From Lunularia cruciata (taxonomy: Eukaryota; Streptophyta; Marchantiopsida; Lunulariales; Lunulariaceae): a stretch of DNA of 64,000 nt. Positions within the stretch are counted from its first letter, which is position 1, and every line of letters begins with the position of its first letter. The stretch spans positions 39,620,501-39,684,500 of the forward strand of contig OX419761.1 of assembly GCA_948567375.1 (NCBI GenBank). Reading direction: 5' to 3'. The position numbers were made by a program, and so were the translations under genes. Positions 41,596 to 53,389 of the stretch are shown piece by piece. The notes under the pieces were generated by a model, which did no database searches, was not told the DNA's origin, and saw only the letters and a program-made list of their open reading frames with translations.

Positions 41596-42588
41596 ATGGG
41601 GAAACTTCCGGTTTTCTTTGGCAAGGATGGAGAAGATGTGGAGGCCTTTGTGAGAGACTTCAAAAGAGCTTGCATAGGAAACAATGAGAGGAAGAAGAAT
41701 GAGTTGGCCTCATTATTACCAGATTTCTTTGAGGATGCAGCACTTACATGGTATGAGTCAGAATACCAAAAAAAAAAGAGGAGAGAGGGGGAAGAGGAGT
41801 CTTGGGAGACTTTGACTTCATAACTCATTGAGAACTTTCTTCTTGATGAGATTTATGAGAGATTGATGAGTGAGGTTACATTTCTCAAGCAAGGAGATGG
41901 AAAGAAAGTGAGGGTCTATGTGGAAAGAGTGGAAAAGTTAGAGTCCACATTTCGCATAGTGTTGAGGAAGGGTGGAGATGATGTGGAGACTACTATGATT
42001 GGCATAGAGGCCATGCTCACCAAGAATTTTGTGGGAGGATTGAGACCACAAATTAGAAGCAAGGTGAGATATGAGAAACCTTCTTCCAAGGTTGAAGCTA
42101 TCAAGATTGCAATTTCTATGGAGGAGAGTTTGGAAGGGGATGAGAGTGATTTGGTGGTGAAGGAGGTTGTGCATCCTCCTCAAGGCTACAAGTATGGTGG
42201 AACTTCTCATACTTTGGTGGTAAGGGTTGCACCACAAGTAGTAGTTGCTCCAGTTCTTGCACCTCCACCAAAAGATCCACTTCAAACCATCACAGAACAA
42301 CTTGCGGATCTCAAGATCAATGTGGTGCAACTATGGGAGAAGAGAGAGGTGCATCAGAATGTAGGGAGAGGGCCTAGGAGTTATGGAAACTATCCATATA
42401 GAGGAGGCCAACCAGCCAACAATTTCAATGATAGAAATTGTTTTGGTTGTGGAGAAAGAGGCCATATCCAAAGGAATTGCCGAAATTCCACTGACCATGG
42501 AAGAAGGGGTTATGAGGGAGCCAATAGAGGGAAAGAGGGAGGTAGTGAAACCCAAGTGGCTCCTAATCCAAACAAAGGTAAGGAGTAG
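41596..42588 (+). pseudogene. Gag of C
   Basis: Starts MGKLPVFFGKDGEDVEAFVR, a gypsy capsid N-terminus, continuing ASLLPDFFEDAALTWYESEY, which matches the retrotransposon gag family (the ALTWY motif). One TAA at 41821 interrupts the frame, which then reads on with LIENFLLDEIYERLMSEVTF and the capsid C-terminus. Near residue 290 lies CFGCGERGHIQRNC, a standard zinc knuckle. The gene is otherwise intact and ends at a TAG at 42586. Confidence 0.88.
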
Positions 42589-42599
42589 CATCCATAGAT

Positions 42600-43789
42600 G
42601 TGGTTGAGAGCAAGTATGAGAAGGGAGAGTGCTCAAACTCCAAGGGTCTTAATTTGGAGCTTTTGGCACAAGAGAAGAAGAGAGCTCATTTTGCAAAGGA
42701 TGTTCACTCTTCTCAAGGATTTACTCCAAGCAAGGATACTCCTATATCTACTAGGAGCACTTGCACCTCAACACCATCAACAACAAAGACTCCAAGGAAG
42801 AAGTTGAGGATGGAGGACTTCTTGATCTCAAAGCAACAATGGAACTACAATGTGTTGCAGGATGTTAGTAGTCACAAAGCTAACATCACAATGGGCCAAT
42901 TGATTGCTTTGAACCCTACCTTGAGAAAGGAGTGTAGAGGTGGTTTGAGTTCTACAAGGAGCAAGAGGAAGAAGAAGGCAAAAGCTCCAGTATCAATGGG
43001 GGTGGTGGATGCCAAGCAAGCACCATGGGAGGCTTGTGAATATGCCTCCAAGATTGATGTGAGAATGAATGGTCACAACATCAAGGATGCATTGGTTGAT
43101 GGAGGATCAGCAATAAATGCCATGTCAGAAAGGTTGATGAAGAAGTTGGGTATGATACCCTCAAGACCTTCAACATTGTGGTGAGCATAGCAAACAAGCA
43201 ACAAGTTCAACCAGTAGGGGTGATGGATAAAGTGGTAGTTTCAATTATGGAAGTTCAAAATCTCATGACTTTCCAAGTCTTGAAGGATTCAAGCTATGAC
43301 TTACTTCTTGGGAGGCCATGGTTGAGAGCAACACAAACAATTGATCAATCGCACAAAGGGTACTTGAGGATTGGGCCATCAAACCATAGAGTCACAGTTC
43401 TTATGACTAACACCACCAACACTTCACATTCAGATACACCATTTTTTGAATATTGGGAATCAGATTCTGAAGAAGGAGCTTCAGGTGTGGACACAAGCAT
43501 AGAAGTGGAGATTTCCGTGGAGGAGGATGAATCTGAATCTGAATCTGATTCAGATGTGTATCCTTTGTGTGCTATGGATTTTTCACCTAAGCCAAAGGTT
43601 TTGAAGGACCCAAATAAATCACCATTGACACTTGAGGAGGTAGAGAGAAGGTTAGCTACCCTCAAGTATGGCCCAAATGTTTCCAAGGAGGAGAAGGTGA
43701 GATTTGAGGAGATCTTCCGCAAGTTCATCCATGTTTCTACTTTTAGTTACAAGGATTTGAAGGAAGTCACCTTGGAGGAGCAAAGATAG
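42600..43789 (+). pseudogene. Protease of C
   Basis: Two frames, 42600-43184 and 43178-43789, meet in a frameshift near 43180. The first carries ALVDGGSAINAMSERLMKKL, the aspartic protease active-site region (DGG in place of the commoner D[ST]G). The second starts IANKQQVQPVGVMDKVVVSI and has DLLLGRPWL, the conserved protease end. A Ser/Glu-rich acidic stretch (EEDESESESDSD) follows and leads toward RT. It is in a different frame from gag. Confidence 0.85.
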
Positions 43790-44517
43790 AGGTGGAGTCA
43801 CATGCAAGACCAATCCACCAAAAAAACATCGCATTAGCCTACCAATATCTTTGGTTGTGAAGGAGGAGATTGATAAGCTCAAGGAGGCTAGATTTATCAG
43901 AATAGAAAGGTAGAGAGGTAGAGAATTCAGAATGGATGTCTCCAATTGTCATTATGAAGAATGGCAAGCTTTGGGTATGTGTGAATTACAAGAAGGTCAA
44001 TACTATTACCAAGAAGGACTACTACCCATTGCCATTCATTGATGAGATCTTGGAGGAGGTTGTAGGTCATGAGAGGTACAGTTTTGGAGATGGTTATAGT
44101 GGATATAACCAAATCAAGATTGCACCAGAGTATCAACAACTCACCACATTCACCACACCTTAGGGAACTTACGCTTTCAAGGTCATGCCTTTTGGGCTTT
44201 GCAATGCTCCAGCCACATTCCAATGGTTCATGAAGAAGGTATTTGGACCTTTCATTGGGAAATTTATGAGAGACTTCATTGATGACTTTTGTGTCTATGG
44301 GAGCAAGTAGGAGCACTTTGAACACCTAATCAAGGTCTTGCAATGCTTGGATGAGGCAAATGCATCACTCAACCCAGAGAAGTGCATTTTTGGATGTGAA
44401 GAAGGTCTACTTTTGGGGCACATCATCTCTAAGGATGGAATAGTAGTTGATCTTGAGAAGGTGAGGAAAATCTCAGACCTTCCATTCCCTTCAAGCTTGA
44501 CAAAGTTATGACAATTC
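43790..44517 (+). pseudogene. RT of C
   Basis: Frame 43936-44163 covers MSPIVIMKNGKLWVCVNYKK, then YYPLPFIDEILEEV and FGDGYSGYNQIKIA, with the first catalytic Asp. After a TAG the frame continues with FKVMPFGLCNAPATFQ and FIDDF (44275-44286), the catalytic pair, here FIDD. Stops at 44161, ~44309 and ~44509 interrupt the gene; all could be single transitions. GDGYSGY is a form typical of non-chromovirus gypsy elements. Confidence 0.9.
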
Positions 44518-45561
44518 TTGGGGATGGTTGGATACTATAGGAGGTTTATCTTCTCATTTTCCAACAAGGCTTATGCATTGACTATCTACATGAAGAAGGG
44601 TGTAGATTACATGGTGATTTTGGAGGACAAGAAGGCTCTCAAAGCTTTTGAGGAGCTCAAGCAATCCCTTGTTGAAGCTCCAATTCTTGCTAAACCTGAT
44701 TGGAGTAAGCCTTTCATCCTCTACACTGATGCATCTAATGTAGCTATAGGATGCACTCTTAGTCAATTAGACCAAGATGAGCATGATCATCCAATAGCTT
44801 CTGCTAGTAGGCAGATGGTTTCAGCAAAGAAGAACTACTCTGTCACGGAGAGAGAAGGGTTGGCAGTGATCTTTGGTCTCAAGAAGTTTAGACACTACTT
44901 GATTGGAGGGAAAGCCACCATTGTCACAGATCACAAGGCTTTGAAGTACATCTTCAACAAGCCTAATGTTGAAGGGATACTAGCAAGGTGGATGATACTC
45001 TTGTCTGAGTATGACTACACCATTGAGGATAGGCCAAGAAAGAAACATGCAATTGCTGATTTGTTATCTAGAGCCTATGATCATGATGGAGATAAGCCAG
45101 TAGATGATTTCTTCCCAGATGAAGAGCTCATGACAATCTTTGTCACTCAAGAGGTTCCAATGGAGTACAAGGAGATTGTGAATTTTGTGACAAGAGGTAA
45201 CTATCCAGAAGGGATGCATGCTAGGGAGAGGAAGGCCCTTGCAGCAAGATCTAGACCTTACACAATGGTGGAGGATATTCTTTTTCACCAAGGAGCAAAT
45301 GGTCGACTTCGAAGAGCAATGGGTAAGGAAGAGTCTATCCTACTCATAAAGGAGTTTCATGAAGGTTTAGTATGTGGAGGACACTTTGCAAGAAAGGTGA
45401 CTACTTTCAAGATTCTAGATGCAAGTTACTATTGGAGAGGGATTTTCAAGGATTGTCTTGATTATTGCAAAACTTGTCATGTTTGTCAAGCATTTGCTAG
45501 AAAGTCTACATCCACTCCACCACTTAGATCAATTCCATTGCTAGGACCTTTTGAGAAGTGA
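44518..45561 (+). pseudogene. RT thumb, RNase H and integrase zinc domain of C
   Basis: Open for 347 codons. It begins with GMVGYYRRFIFSFSNKAYAL (RT thumb), then RNase H with FILYTDASNVAIGCTLSQ, TEREGLAVIFGLKKFRHYL and IVTDHKALKYIF, so D-E-D is intact. IADLLSRAYD closes the domain. The integrase zinc region follows: a His pair (EFHEGLVCGGHFARKVT) and CKTCHVCQAF. It ends at a TGA just before the integrase core. Confidence 0.92.
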
Positions 45562-46437
45562 GGAATTGATTTTGTAGGTCCTCTCAATAGAACCCCAAGG
45601 AACAATTGGTACATTGTGGTAGTTACTGATTACCTTACCAAGTGGGTTGAGGCTAGACCATTGAGTGACAAGAATGAAGATGAAATGGGTAAATTTCTTT
45701 ATGAATGCATTATCATTAGGTTTGGATGCCCTTTAGAGTTTGTTTCTGATAGAGGAGGAGAGTTTACAGGAAGTATTACTACAGCCATGCTACGACATTT
45801 CTCTATCACACATAGAGTAACTACATCCTATAAGCCATTTTCTAATGGCTTGGCAGAGAGAACCAATCATACCTTGTGCATGATGTTGGCCAAAGATGCA
45901 GAAATAGAGGAGGTTAAACATCATTGGGACAAGAGGATTCATATAGTTTTGTGGGAGTATAGGATAACCATGAAGACTTCCACCGGATATTCTCCATTTC
46001 AATTGGTATATGGTATTGAGTCTACCTTACCTATTCACTTTGATCTTCCTACCTTCCAAAGCATTTATAAGAGATTGAAGAAAGCACAAGGAGGTGATGT
46101 AGAGAAGTCAAGGAAGGATCAACTCATGGAGTTGGAAGAGGCAAGAGCAATTGCTATGGTTCAAGTGGAGCAAGCCCAAAGGAAAAAAAAGGAGAGCTAT
46201 GACAAGAGGCAAGGCAAGAAGAAGGTGTAGCCTTTCAAAGAAGGTGATTGGGTAATGTTGTTTGATTCCATTCGATTCAACAGAGTGCAAAAGAAGCTTT
46301 TGCCTAATTACTTTGGACCTTTCATAGTGGAGAAGGTGTGGGGCAATTACACCTATGATCTCAAGGAGTTGGGAAGAAGACACTTTGATATCATTAGCCA
46401 TGATAAGTTGAAGATGTACCATAGAAGGTAGAGAGAC
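45562..46437 (+). pseudogene. Integrase core and GPF/Y-like end of C
   Basis: After a TGA (45559-45561) the frame continues with GIDFVGPL (first Asp), VVVTDYLTKWVEARPL, FVSDRGGEF (second Asp) and SNGLAERTNHTL (Glu), so D,D(35)E is complete. The frame 45616-46230 is open for 204 codons. After another stop at 46228 come LLPNYFGPFIVEKV and HFDIISHDKLKMYH, the GPF/Y-type integrase tail. There is no chromodomain before the purine tract. Confidence 0.9.
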
Positions 46438-46465
46438 CTTCACTTTGAGGACAAAGTGAAAACTT

Positions 46466-46479
46466 AGTCCGGGGGTAAA
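46466..46479 (+). promoter_or_regulatory. Polypurine tract of C
   Basis: AGTCCGGGGGTAAA directly precedes the 3' LTR; the G-run is the usual primer site for plus-strand DNA synthesis. Confidence 0.75.
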
Positions 46480-47169
46480 TGTAACACCCATTTGTGCATG
46501 TGTGTGGTATTGTGATATTTAGCTTGGTATTACAAGTACTTAAGAGATATTATTTATATAGAGATAAAGAATGGTTCCATATTAGTTATGGTTAGCTAAA
46601 GTTAGTCATAGCTAAGATAGAGGGGACCTTACTTTAGAGGAAGTAGAAAAGATGAGCACCACTATTTTGGATTTTAGTGTGTTGACTTGGTATTATTCCT
46701 AGGTGTTTGGCTTTGAGGAAAGAGTTGAGAACTCTTGGGCCCGCAAGCCTTTTTGTTTTGGATTCTTCTTTAGTCCAAGGATAGCCCATGTGAAGGAATC
46801 CTTGACTTAGTGGTTGGGTCAAGATAAGACCACATACTTAGGGAAATATGCCCATGTGAATGGATATTCCTTTCTACTTTTTGACTTTACTTGACTTTTA
46901 GTCTAGTAACTTGAGTTATTGCGGTAATTAGTAACTTTGGTACGTAACTATTTCACAAGTATATAAACAAGGGATGAGGAGGTACTCATCATCCTTTCAT
47001 TTACAACTATCTCTTTCTCATTGAGCTCTCTAGTGAGCAATGTCTTGAGTCTTGGAGTGTTAGCCTTGGAGGAGTATAATGGAGTTGGGATTCCTTGCCT
47101 TCTAAGTCCATGGTGCACTACCATAGTAGCCATCAGAGGTTCATCTTGAATGAGAGACAGGCCGTCTCA
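46480..47169 (+). repeat. 3' LTR of C
   Basis: 690 bp, TGTAACACCC to GTCTCA, nearly identical to the 5' LTR. Confidence 0.95.
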
Positions 47170-47560
47170 TAGATCCAACTTGGAAAAGTATTGTTCTACA
47201 CTCAATTGATCCAGTTAGTCATTGATCCAAGGCAAGAGATATGCATTCTTCACTGTTTGCTTATTGAACCCACGGTAATCAATACAAAAACGAAGTCCTC
47301 CATCTTTCTTTGGAACAAATAGTACTAGTGCTCCCCAAGGAGAGGTACTATGTTGTATGAAGTCCTTCTCCAACAACTCTATAAGTGTTGTTTGCAACTC
47401 CTCTAACTCCTTTAGTGAGAGCCGATAGATCGGTCTACTCACTAGAGTACTCCCTGGCAATAACTCAATCTTCAAGAGCATACCCTGATTGGAGTGTAAT
47501 CCCTTTGGCAAATCATCCAAGAACATGTCCGCAAACTCCTAAACTATCTAATCAACCATT
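47170..47560 (-). pseudogene. RT of A2, proximal part
   Basis: The frame 47215-47526 encodes [57 protein letters not shown] and [20 protein letters not shown], the fingers and motifs 1-2 of a chromovirus RT. It continues to the YFSKLDL motif at ~47175, where C interrupts. One stop separates the last motif. Confidence 0.87.
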
Positions 47561-48260
47561 GCTTGATTAGGCTTTTGGCCCTCCTCAGATTGTCCTTGTG
47601 CAATTGGTTTGATCCACACCGCAAAAACAGACTTATCTTCCTCCAAAGCTTGCTCTATAGTTGCTTCACTAACAAACTTCCCATCTAGGGACTCACCTTT
47701 CTTCAAAGCTTGCTCCATGGCTACTTTCTTGGCAAACTTCCCATCTTGAGACTCATCCTCATTCAAGGTTTTTTCTATTGCTACCTTTTTGACAAACTTC
47801 CCATCTTAGGACTGGCTATTCTTAGGTGTCTTACTTAGAGGCACCAGACAATTGAATCGAAAATTCTTACCTTGGTGTTGTACTTGAATTTGTCATCAAT
47901 TCTTATCAAATAGAACCTTATGATGTTCAAGCCAAGGTAGTCCTCAAATGACATCATAGTGTAGAGGTGCCACTACAAACCTTATACACTCCAAATACTC
48001 TTTCCCAATCTTGAAGGAAACAAGATGCGAGGTACGGAATGCATAATCCTTTCTACCATCCGCTATCATCAATCTACTTCCAATTATTGGCTTGATAAGA
48101 ATACCCAATCCTTTGCTACTTGCATAGACATGCAATTCTCTAAACTTCCAGATCAACCTAAATCTTACAGCCCCGATTAGATATTGTACCTTGCAAGTGA
48201 AACAAACTTGCATATGTTTAGCTTTCAATCCCATTGGAACTAATCAAGCTCCTAGTAGGC
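47548..48260 (-). pseudogene. Protease remnant and repeat linker of A2
   Basis: The frame 47548-47766 contains two and a half of the 20-residue repeats (DESQDGKFAKKVAMEQALKK, then DGKFVSEATIEQALEE) and the FAVWIKPI linker. The frame 47944-48234 carries a protease-like block (LGILIKPIIGSRLMIADGRK, then FVVAPLHYDVI). The catalytic DSG/DTG motif itself is not clear. Confidence 0.6.
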
Positions 48261-49428
48261 GGTTCAAAATCTCCTATTGGGATTCCTCATTTCCTTGATC
48301 ATTCTGCTCCACAAATTCCATCTGGGCAACTTGTCAAGGTTTCCCATTCTTGAGTGGACATTCAACGATGCAATGTCCCAATTGGTGATAATTAAAAAAA
48401 CCACCATTTTGTCACAATTTCTCTCTATCTACCGTGCCAAATGGTCTCCATTGGATAGCATCAATCTCCATTGGTGCCGGTTCCTCCACCCATGTGTAGT
48501 GTATTGGTAGGCTTTGTGTATGTCGAGGTTGAGACCAAGTTGTTGCAACTAAGGAATCAAAGTGCTCAGCCAATTGCATGGCTTCTTCCACATTTTTTAG
48601 TTCATGCATGGTCACCTCCAATTTGGTGTGTGACATCTAGCCCCTCACAAATCAATCCATAACTTCACCTTCTTGTATATCTAGAATCTTCATGATGATT
48701 TTTTGAAATTATGTGATGTAGCTCCTTATGGCGCCAATCTGCTTCAACTCCATATATTTATCTCGTGCGGCTCGGGTTGCATTTGTAGTTTGAAATCGAC
48801 CAAGTATTTGAATTCCACCCATGTTAAGATTGGTGCAACAATATATTTTTCAACTTGCTCCACTCAAAATTGCCACCAAAGTTTTGCCACACCATCCAAC
48901 TGGCTAGAAGTCAAGAGAATCTATTTTCATTCATCTTGTAGATTGGTAGCTTCAAAGTAACATTTGCAATCAAACACAAAATTCTCCACTATACCCAAAA
49001 GATTCTTGCCTTCAAACACCTTGGGTTTTGGAAATTGGATTTAATCTTCTCCATCTTGAACTGGTGCTCTCTTTATGTGTTCTTGTTGTTGCTAGGTTCA
49101 TTCATCCAACAATCAAGTAAGGTGCTCAATTTGTTGTTGCATAGCAATGATAACATCTAATATTGTCATCATGGCTACTACTATCCCACTTATCCCACTT
49201 TATCTAATTTATTAACACATAGATGCAACACGTCTACCGTTCTCTATAAGTTATAACTGGAAGTATTAAGGATTCCTCAGACAAGGTGATCATATTTAGA
49301 AAATCCTGCCCAAAGCACAAGGTGATGAATTATATGAAATGATGCTTGGATAGTACTTGGACACAAAAACCCCAATGGTTTGGTAGAAGTAGATTTGGTG
49401 GTCCATAAATTCTATCCATCATATTCTT
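48261..49428 (-). pseudogene. Gag remnant of A2
   Basis: Degenerate counterpart of 6671-7560. In translation, the zinc-knuckle remnant (NYHQLGHCIVECPLKNG) lies at ~48340-48390, and helical capsid segments (for example ELKNVEEAMQLAEHFDSLVA, 48412-48636 frame) precede it. Many stops and shifts. Confidence 0.6.
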
Positions 49429-49429
49429 G

Positions 49430-49441
49430 CTCTGATACCAA
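49430..49441 (-). promoter_or_regulatory. Primer-binding site of A2, tRNA-iMet type
   Basis: In element sense TGGTATCAGAGC, the standard complement to the plant initiator tRNA-Met 3' end, directly after the 5' LTR. Confidence 0.9.
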
Positions 49442-49796
49442 TGTAAAAGACCGAGACCAAGAGAGAAATAGGAGAATGGAAACTCACATTGAATGAGGAC
49501 ACTTGAATGAGGAAAACTCAGAATGCCTAGCATGAGCTTTGGCTCTTGTATTTATAAGGAGCATACAAGGTCCTTGAGAAGCTTCTCAAGAAGCTTCCTT
49601 GAGCTGCTTTCTTGGAGTGAAAGCCAAGTTAATTGGGAAGCTTCTCAAGAAGCTGCTTACTTGGCATGCAAGCTAAGCTAGCCGAGAAGCTTCCCAAGAA
49701 GCTTCCTAGATAATTTTGGAATATTCTAGACTAATTTGTCTTATTTGCTACTTCATTAGCCCTACTAACTTTTTTGCTAAACTCCATAATGTTACA
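49442..49796 (-). repeat. 5' LTR of A2
   Basis: 355 bp, from TGTAACATTATGG (49796, element sense) to TTTTACA (49442). It is ~30 bp shorter than the 3' LTR because one AAGCTTC-rich segment is missing. TATA-like box TTATAAAT at ~49551-49558. Confidence 0.92.
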
Positions 49797-51128
49797 AACC
49801 AACTACTCAAAGATGTTATAGGTGATATCTCCTCCATTGATTATAGGCCTAACCCTCCACACAAGATTGGCAGAGATGCTTGTCTACGTGCCAAATCCTT
49901 GATCATACACTCAAATGTCCTTGGTTTGATGATATCACCAAAGACTCCCATAATCCTCATATCAAAAGCTCTCAAATGTGATAGGAAAGTCAAGGAAGTT
50001 GGAAGCATGTGGAGAAGGTAAGTTGCTTGATGGGCAATACTAGAGGAGAGTATACCAAATATCACCTTTGGATCTCCTAGTAGAGGAAGGTCATCCACAT
50101 GGAAAATATCCTTAGCAAGTGTAGCATCTAAGAAGCATGTGACAAAATCCTCATATCCTACTAGCACCTCAAGAACACTTAGTCCATCTATAGATGTGAC
50201 ACACTTCTTTGGAAGCTCAAGGTGGAGAAGGATACTTGAAGGAGACCATACTCTACACTTTGATACCTTGATGCTCAAGCTTACAAGCAATAGCTTGATA
50301 GTCAAGTGATCAAGTCTCACCTAATTAGATCTATGTGGCCCACAATGTGTGTATCATCTATAGGGGGGAAATACCAACTTGGCATGGCCAAACTAGTAGA
50401 TAAGAGAGCTCTAAAGTGAGCCATGGCAAAAAAATGATTTCTCTATTGTGTACTAACAACGACTCCAAGACGGTGACTCCCTCTTGTGACCAACCATGTT
50501 GGTAGTAAAGGGAAGCAAGAGAGCAATAAAATGACCACAAAAGGAATGAGACTTGCCAAGGATTTGAAAGCTTCCTTAACCTCTCTAAAGATGGATGCTT
50601 GAGAGTTGCTATTAAAAGCATTCTCAACATCCACCTATAGGACGACCCACTTGGGATGGATATCTAGGAGGGCCTTGATGCACTGAGATATAGCCTCACA
50701 ACCTCTAGGTATAGCTACTCCAAACTGATGTGGATTGAGGTGCTCTTAAAAGTGAGATCAATGCTAAAGGACAATGGTACGGTTAATCAAGCGCAAAAAG
50801 ATCTCTCCAATAGCAATTGGTCTAATGCTCCTTGTGTCTTTCTCCATCACAAGAAGTTGGCTAGCACATAACACTGGACTAACTAACATAGGAATATCTC
50901 TCGTCACTATTGTTGCGACCACTTGATAGCTTGGTAAACCCACTAGAAGGATCATCTCCCTAAAAGCAATCTCTAAGATGTTCATATACCATCCTTGACA
51001 ACCTCTTGAGGAGAGGCGAGGGGTAGTAAAGTACACAATGCTTGTGCAAAAAGTGACCTATAAAGACATAAAAGCTGCTCAAGCTAATAATCTAAGACCT
51101 CTAATGGTATTCCTTCTTCTACCATAGG
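49797..51128 (-). mobile_element. LINE copy L3, 5' part
   Basis: Continues L3 after A2. Frames: connector (49841-50320, with MRIMGVFGDIIKPRTFECM), RT motif A (50443-50634, MDVENAFNSNSQASIFREV) and RT motif 1 region (50764-51036, MEKDTRSIRPIAIGEIFLRL). The catalytic DDTHIVGH block lies at ~50340-50370, with both Asp kept, unlike L2b. Ends near CCATAGG at 51128 where an inverted B LTR fragment starts. Confidence 0.82.
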
Positions 51129-51146
51129 TGTAATGTTTTGAAGATA
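51129..51146 (-). repeat. Start of an inverted B-like LTR, split by element B
   Basis: TGTAATGTTTTGAAGATA may be the first bases of the diverged inverted LTR that continues at 57514. Short and tentative. Confidence 0.4.
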
Positions 51147-51881
51147 TATAATACCAAGAGCTAGCCATATGATCTAGATGTCAAATTCAGTTTGGTAACA
51201 TCTAGAATGATGTTATACATTATGGTCAAAATAGATCAGATAGAAGTGTCACCAAAAGAGTACTTCTACTTATAGTGCAGAAACCAAAATACACTTGAGA
51301 ACCTTAGAACCAATAGCTAGACATATGATTTAAAGGTGAGAATTAATTTGGTAACATCTAGAAAGATGTTACACATGATGGACTAAACAGATCAGAAAGA
51401 GATATCACCAAAAGGGGACTTCTACTAATAGAGTAGAAACCAAAATATGCTTGAAATCTTTGAAGGCAATTTTGGAGGCCTAAACGGATGAATTAGGCCT
51501 CAAAATTTGTGCAAATGCTCACCCAATAAAGGAGAGGCTGGCCTTCCCTCCCCGTGGTTTGTCTTGTCGAGAGCTTTCCAACGACCTTACTCACATGATT
51601 TTTAGATTCCTACAAGAAGATTCCCTAAAAGATTCCCTTTGGTCAAAGCTTGTTTGACCAACCAGATAGAACCTAGACCGACATGTCACTCATCCAAGTA
51701 AGTAATCCAAGGGTGGAGTTTGCTGACATGTCACCTATCTATCTGCCTAATCCTATGGTGGAGCTTCCTTGGAGGAGATCCTCTTTGTCTATATAATAAA
51801 GAGAAGGTGCTCCTTTGGAGCACCAAATGTTTGAGTGTGTAATCTATGTTTTCTCTCTTCTCTTCTCCTCGGAGTATTATA
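51147..51881 (+). repeat. 5' LTR of B
   Basis: 735 bp. Starts TATAATACC (TG changed to TA) and ends ATTATA. TATA-like box CTATATAATAAA at ~51789; TTGACC inverted pair at ~51641-51662. Confidence 0.93.
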
Positions 51882-51882
51882 A

Positions 51883-51894
51883 TGGTATCAAAGC
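51883..51894 (+). promoter_or_regulatory. Primer-binding site of B, tRNA-iMet type
   Basis: TGGTATCAAAGC, one mismatch from the usual TGGTATCAGAGC, one base after the LTR. Confidence 0.85.
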
Positions 51895-52250
51895 GAGTGT
51901 CTTAGTCCAAGAGAGTGGATCACCTCTCTTGGAAGAGCATGAACTACTGAAACTAAGTAATTTGAGGTGGAGAACATAGAGTAATTGCTAGACTTAGGAA
52001 GGACTTTAGAGTGCAGATGGGATAGATGCACCTGGAGGACAATTTCAACACTCAAGTAGAAATCCATCACGTAGTGAGACCGAAAGTGATGTTTAGAGAT
52101 TTTGTGGTTAGGAATTTTGGTGAGGAGTATTATCAACAAGTGATAGCTTTTGAGGTCCCAATGGTAGTTTTGATAGTTTGTGCGCCTTCCAGAGTGATCA
52201 TATTGACTCCGTATTGAAGTAGACATTAGCAATTAAGTGTTGCAAGAACC

Positions 52251-53240
52251 ATGGATCCACAATTGCAAGAGCTAGTGCAAGGAATGAAAGGGATGTTGAA
52301 TGAATTTTGAGAGATTAAGATGACCATGGAGACATTACAAAGTCAAGTGCAGATCCTCAGGAATGATCAAGCCATGCAAGAAGAAGAGCCGTCTCAAAAC
52401 CTAGTACCTATGACTGACGTACTTGGAGAGGCACATGTGCGTACAAACCCTAACAACGATGAAGGCACATTGCTACTCCAAATGAAGAAGACCTGCAACA
52501 TTGAGCCTTACAAGGGGTATGATAGGAGTAGTGTAAAATTGGATCTCAAGAATGAATTGATATTTCTGATTGTTCTCAGTAGAGATTATAGAGCATGTTG
52601 TAGGCATGTTTTCATGTGGGTACTTGACCAATAAAGCCCTCACATGGTATGATGCTTGGGAACAATCCATGTTGGCAGAGAGAAGGGAGGTCACGTGGAC
52701 AGCAATGCAAGAAGGATTGATGAAGAATTTCCAATCAATGGATTCTGTGCAGATGGCTCAAACCCGACTATGTGGATTGAGACAAAAGAACAACGTTCAA
52801 GAGTATGTGGAGACATTTCTAGATCTACAAGTCGTAATAACCAAGTCTAGTAGAGGCTCTTGATAATTTCAAATGAGGGTTAAAGGAGTGGATTTGCCAA
52901 GAAGTCATGGTGCAAAATCTTTGCACGGTATTTGAAGCCATTGCTTGTGCACAAAGAATAGCAAGAGCATTAGGTGGAGGTGAAGGAGAAGTTCCACCTC
53001 AACATTATTGGGCAGAAATACCACACATGGGTGGACTAGTACTGATGGAATTGGGCAACCTTTGATTTTGAGATCAAGGAGAACGACCGCTTCAAAGAGA
53101 GCATGGATAGGTAAAAGAATGAAGAGATGGAATCCCACGAGGAGAAGGAACTTCAGGAGAACAACACCATTGTTACAATTGTGGCCCTATTGGGCACATA
53201 TCTAGCAACTGTTGCACTTGTTTCCCTAGAGGCCCTCGGC
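52251..53240 (+). pseudogene. Gag of B
   Basis: ATG at 52251 (context AACCATGGA) starts MDPQLQELVQGMKGMLNEF. Helical and coiled-coil-like (METLQSQVQILRNDQ). Capsid part: GYLTNKALTWYDAWEQSM, LRQKNNVQEYVETFLDLQ. Ends with the zinc knuckle CYNCGPIGHISSNC (53171-53212), exact CX2CX4HX4C. Stops and shifts (for example after NEF at 52308 and near 52560) break it into frames 52320-52634, 52570-52863 and others. Confidence 0.87.
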
Positions 53241-53389
53241 CTTCATACAGAAGATCTTTGAACAACATGGAGAGGCATATTGAAGAAGAGGAGGTGGAAA
53301 TCACTTTGGAAAACAAAGATTGCCAATAAATGTACCTTGCAGCCTTACTGGCTCAATAAGGAAGTAGAGAAGCAAGGGAAGGAAAAGAC

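Larger units (their letters stand above)
39346..47169 (+). mobile_element. Ty3/gypsy element, family C, complete, nested in A2
   Basis: A complete plus-strand element of 7824 bp with near-identical 690-bp LTRs, a tRNA-Asp-type primer site, an extra 5' ORF, gag, protease, RT, RNase H, integrase and a GGGGG-containing purine tract. The flanks share AGAT (39341-39344 and 47171-47174) with one extra T on each side. No chromodomain; by primer type and extra 5' ORF it resembles the Tat/Athila side of plant gypsy elements (inference). About 20 LTR differences by eye make it one of the younger insertions here. Confidence 0.93.
36439..49796 (-). mobile_element. Ty3/gypsy chromovirus, family A copy A2, split by element C
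   Basis: The element occupies 36439-39345 and 47170-49796 on the minus strand, with element C between. LTRs lie at both ends. Flanks are ACCCA (36434-36438) and AACCA (49797-49801), a 5-bp duplication with one mismatch. It inserted into LINE L3, whose connector region is split. Genes are disabled by stops but the whole order gag-PR-RT-RH-IN-chromodomain is preserved. Confidence 0.9.
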
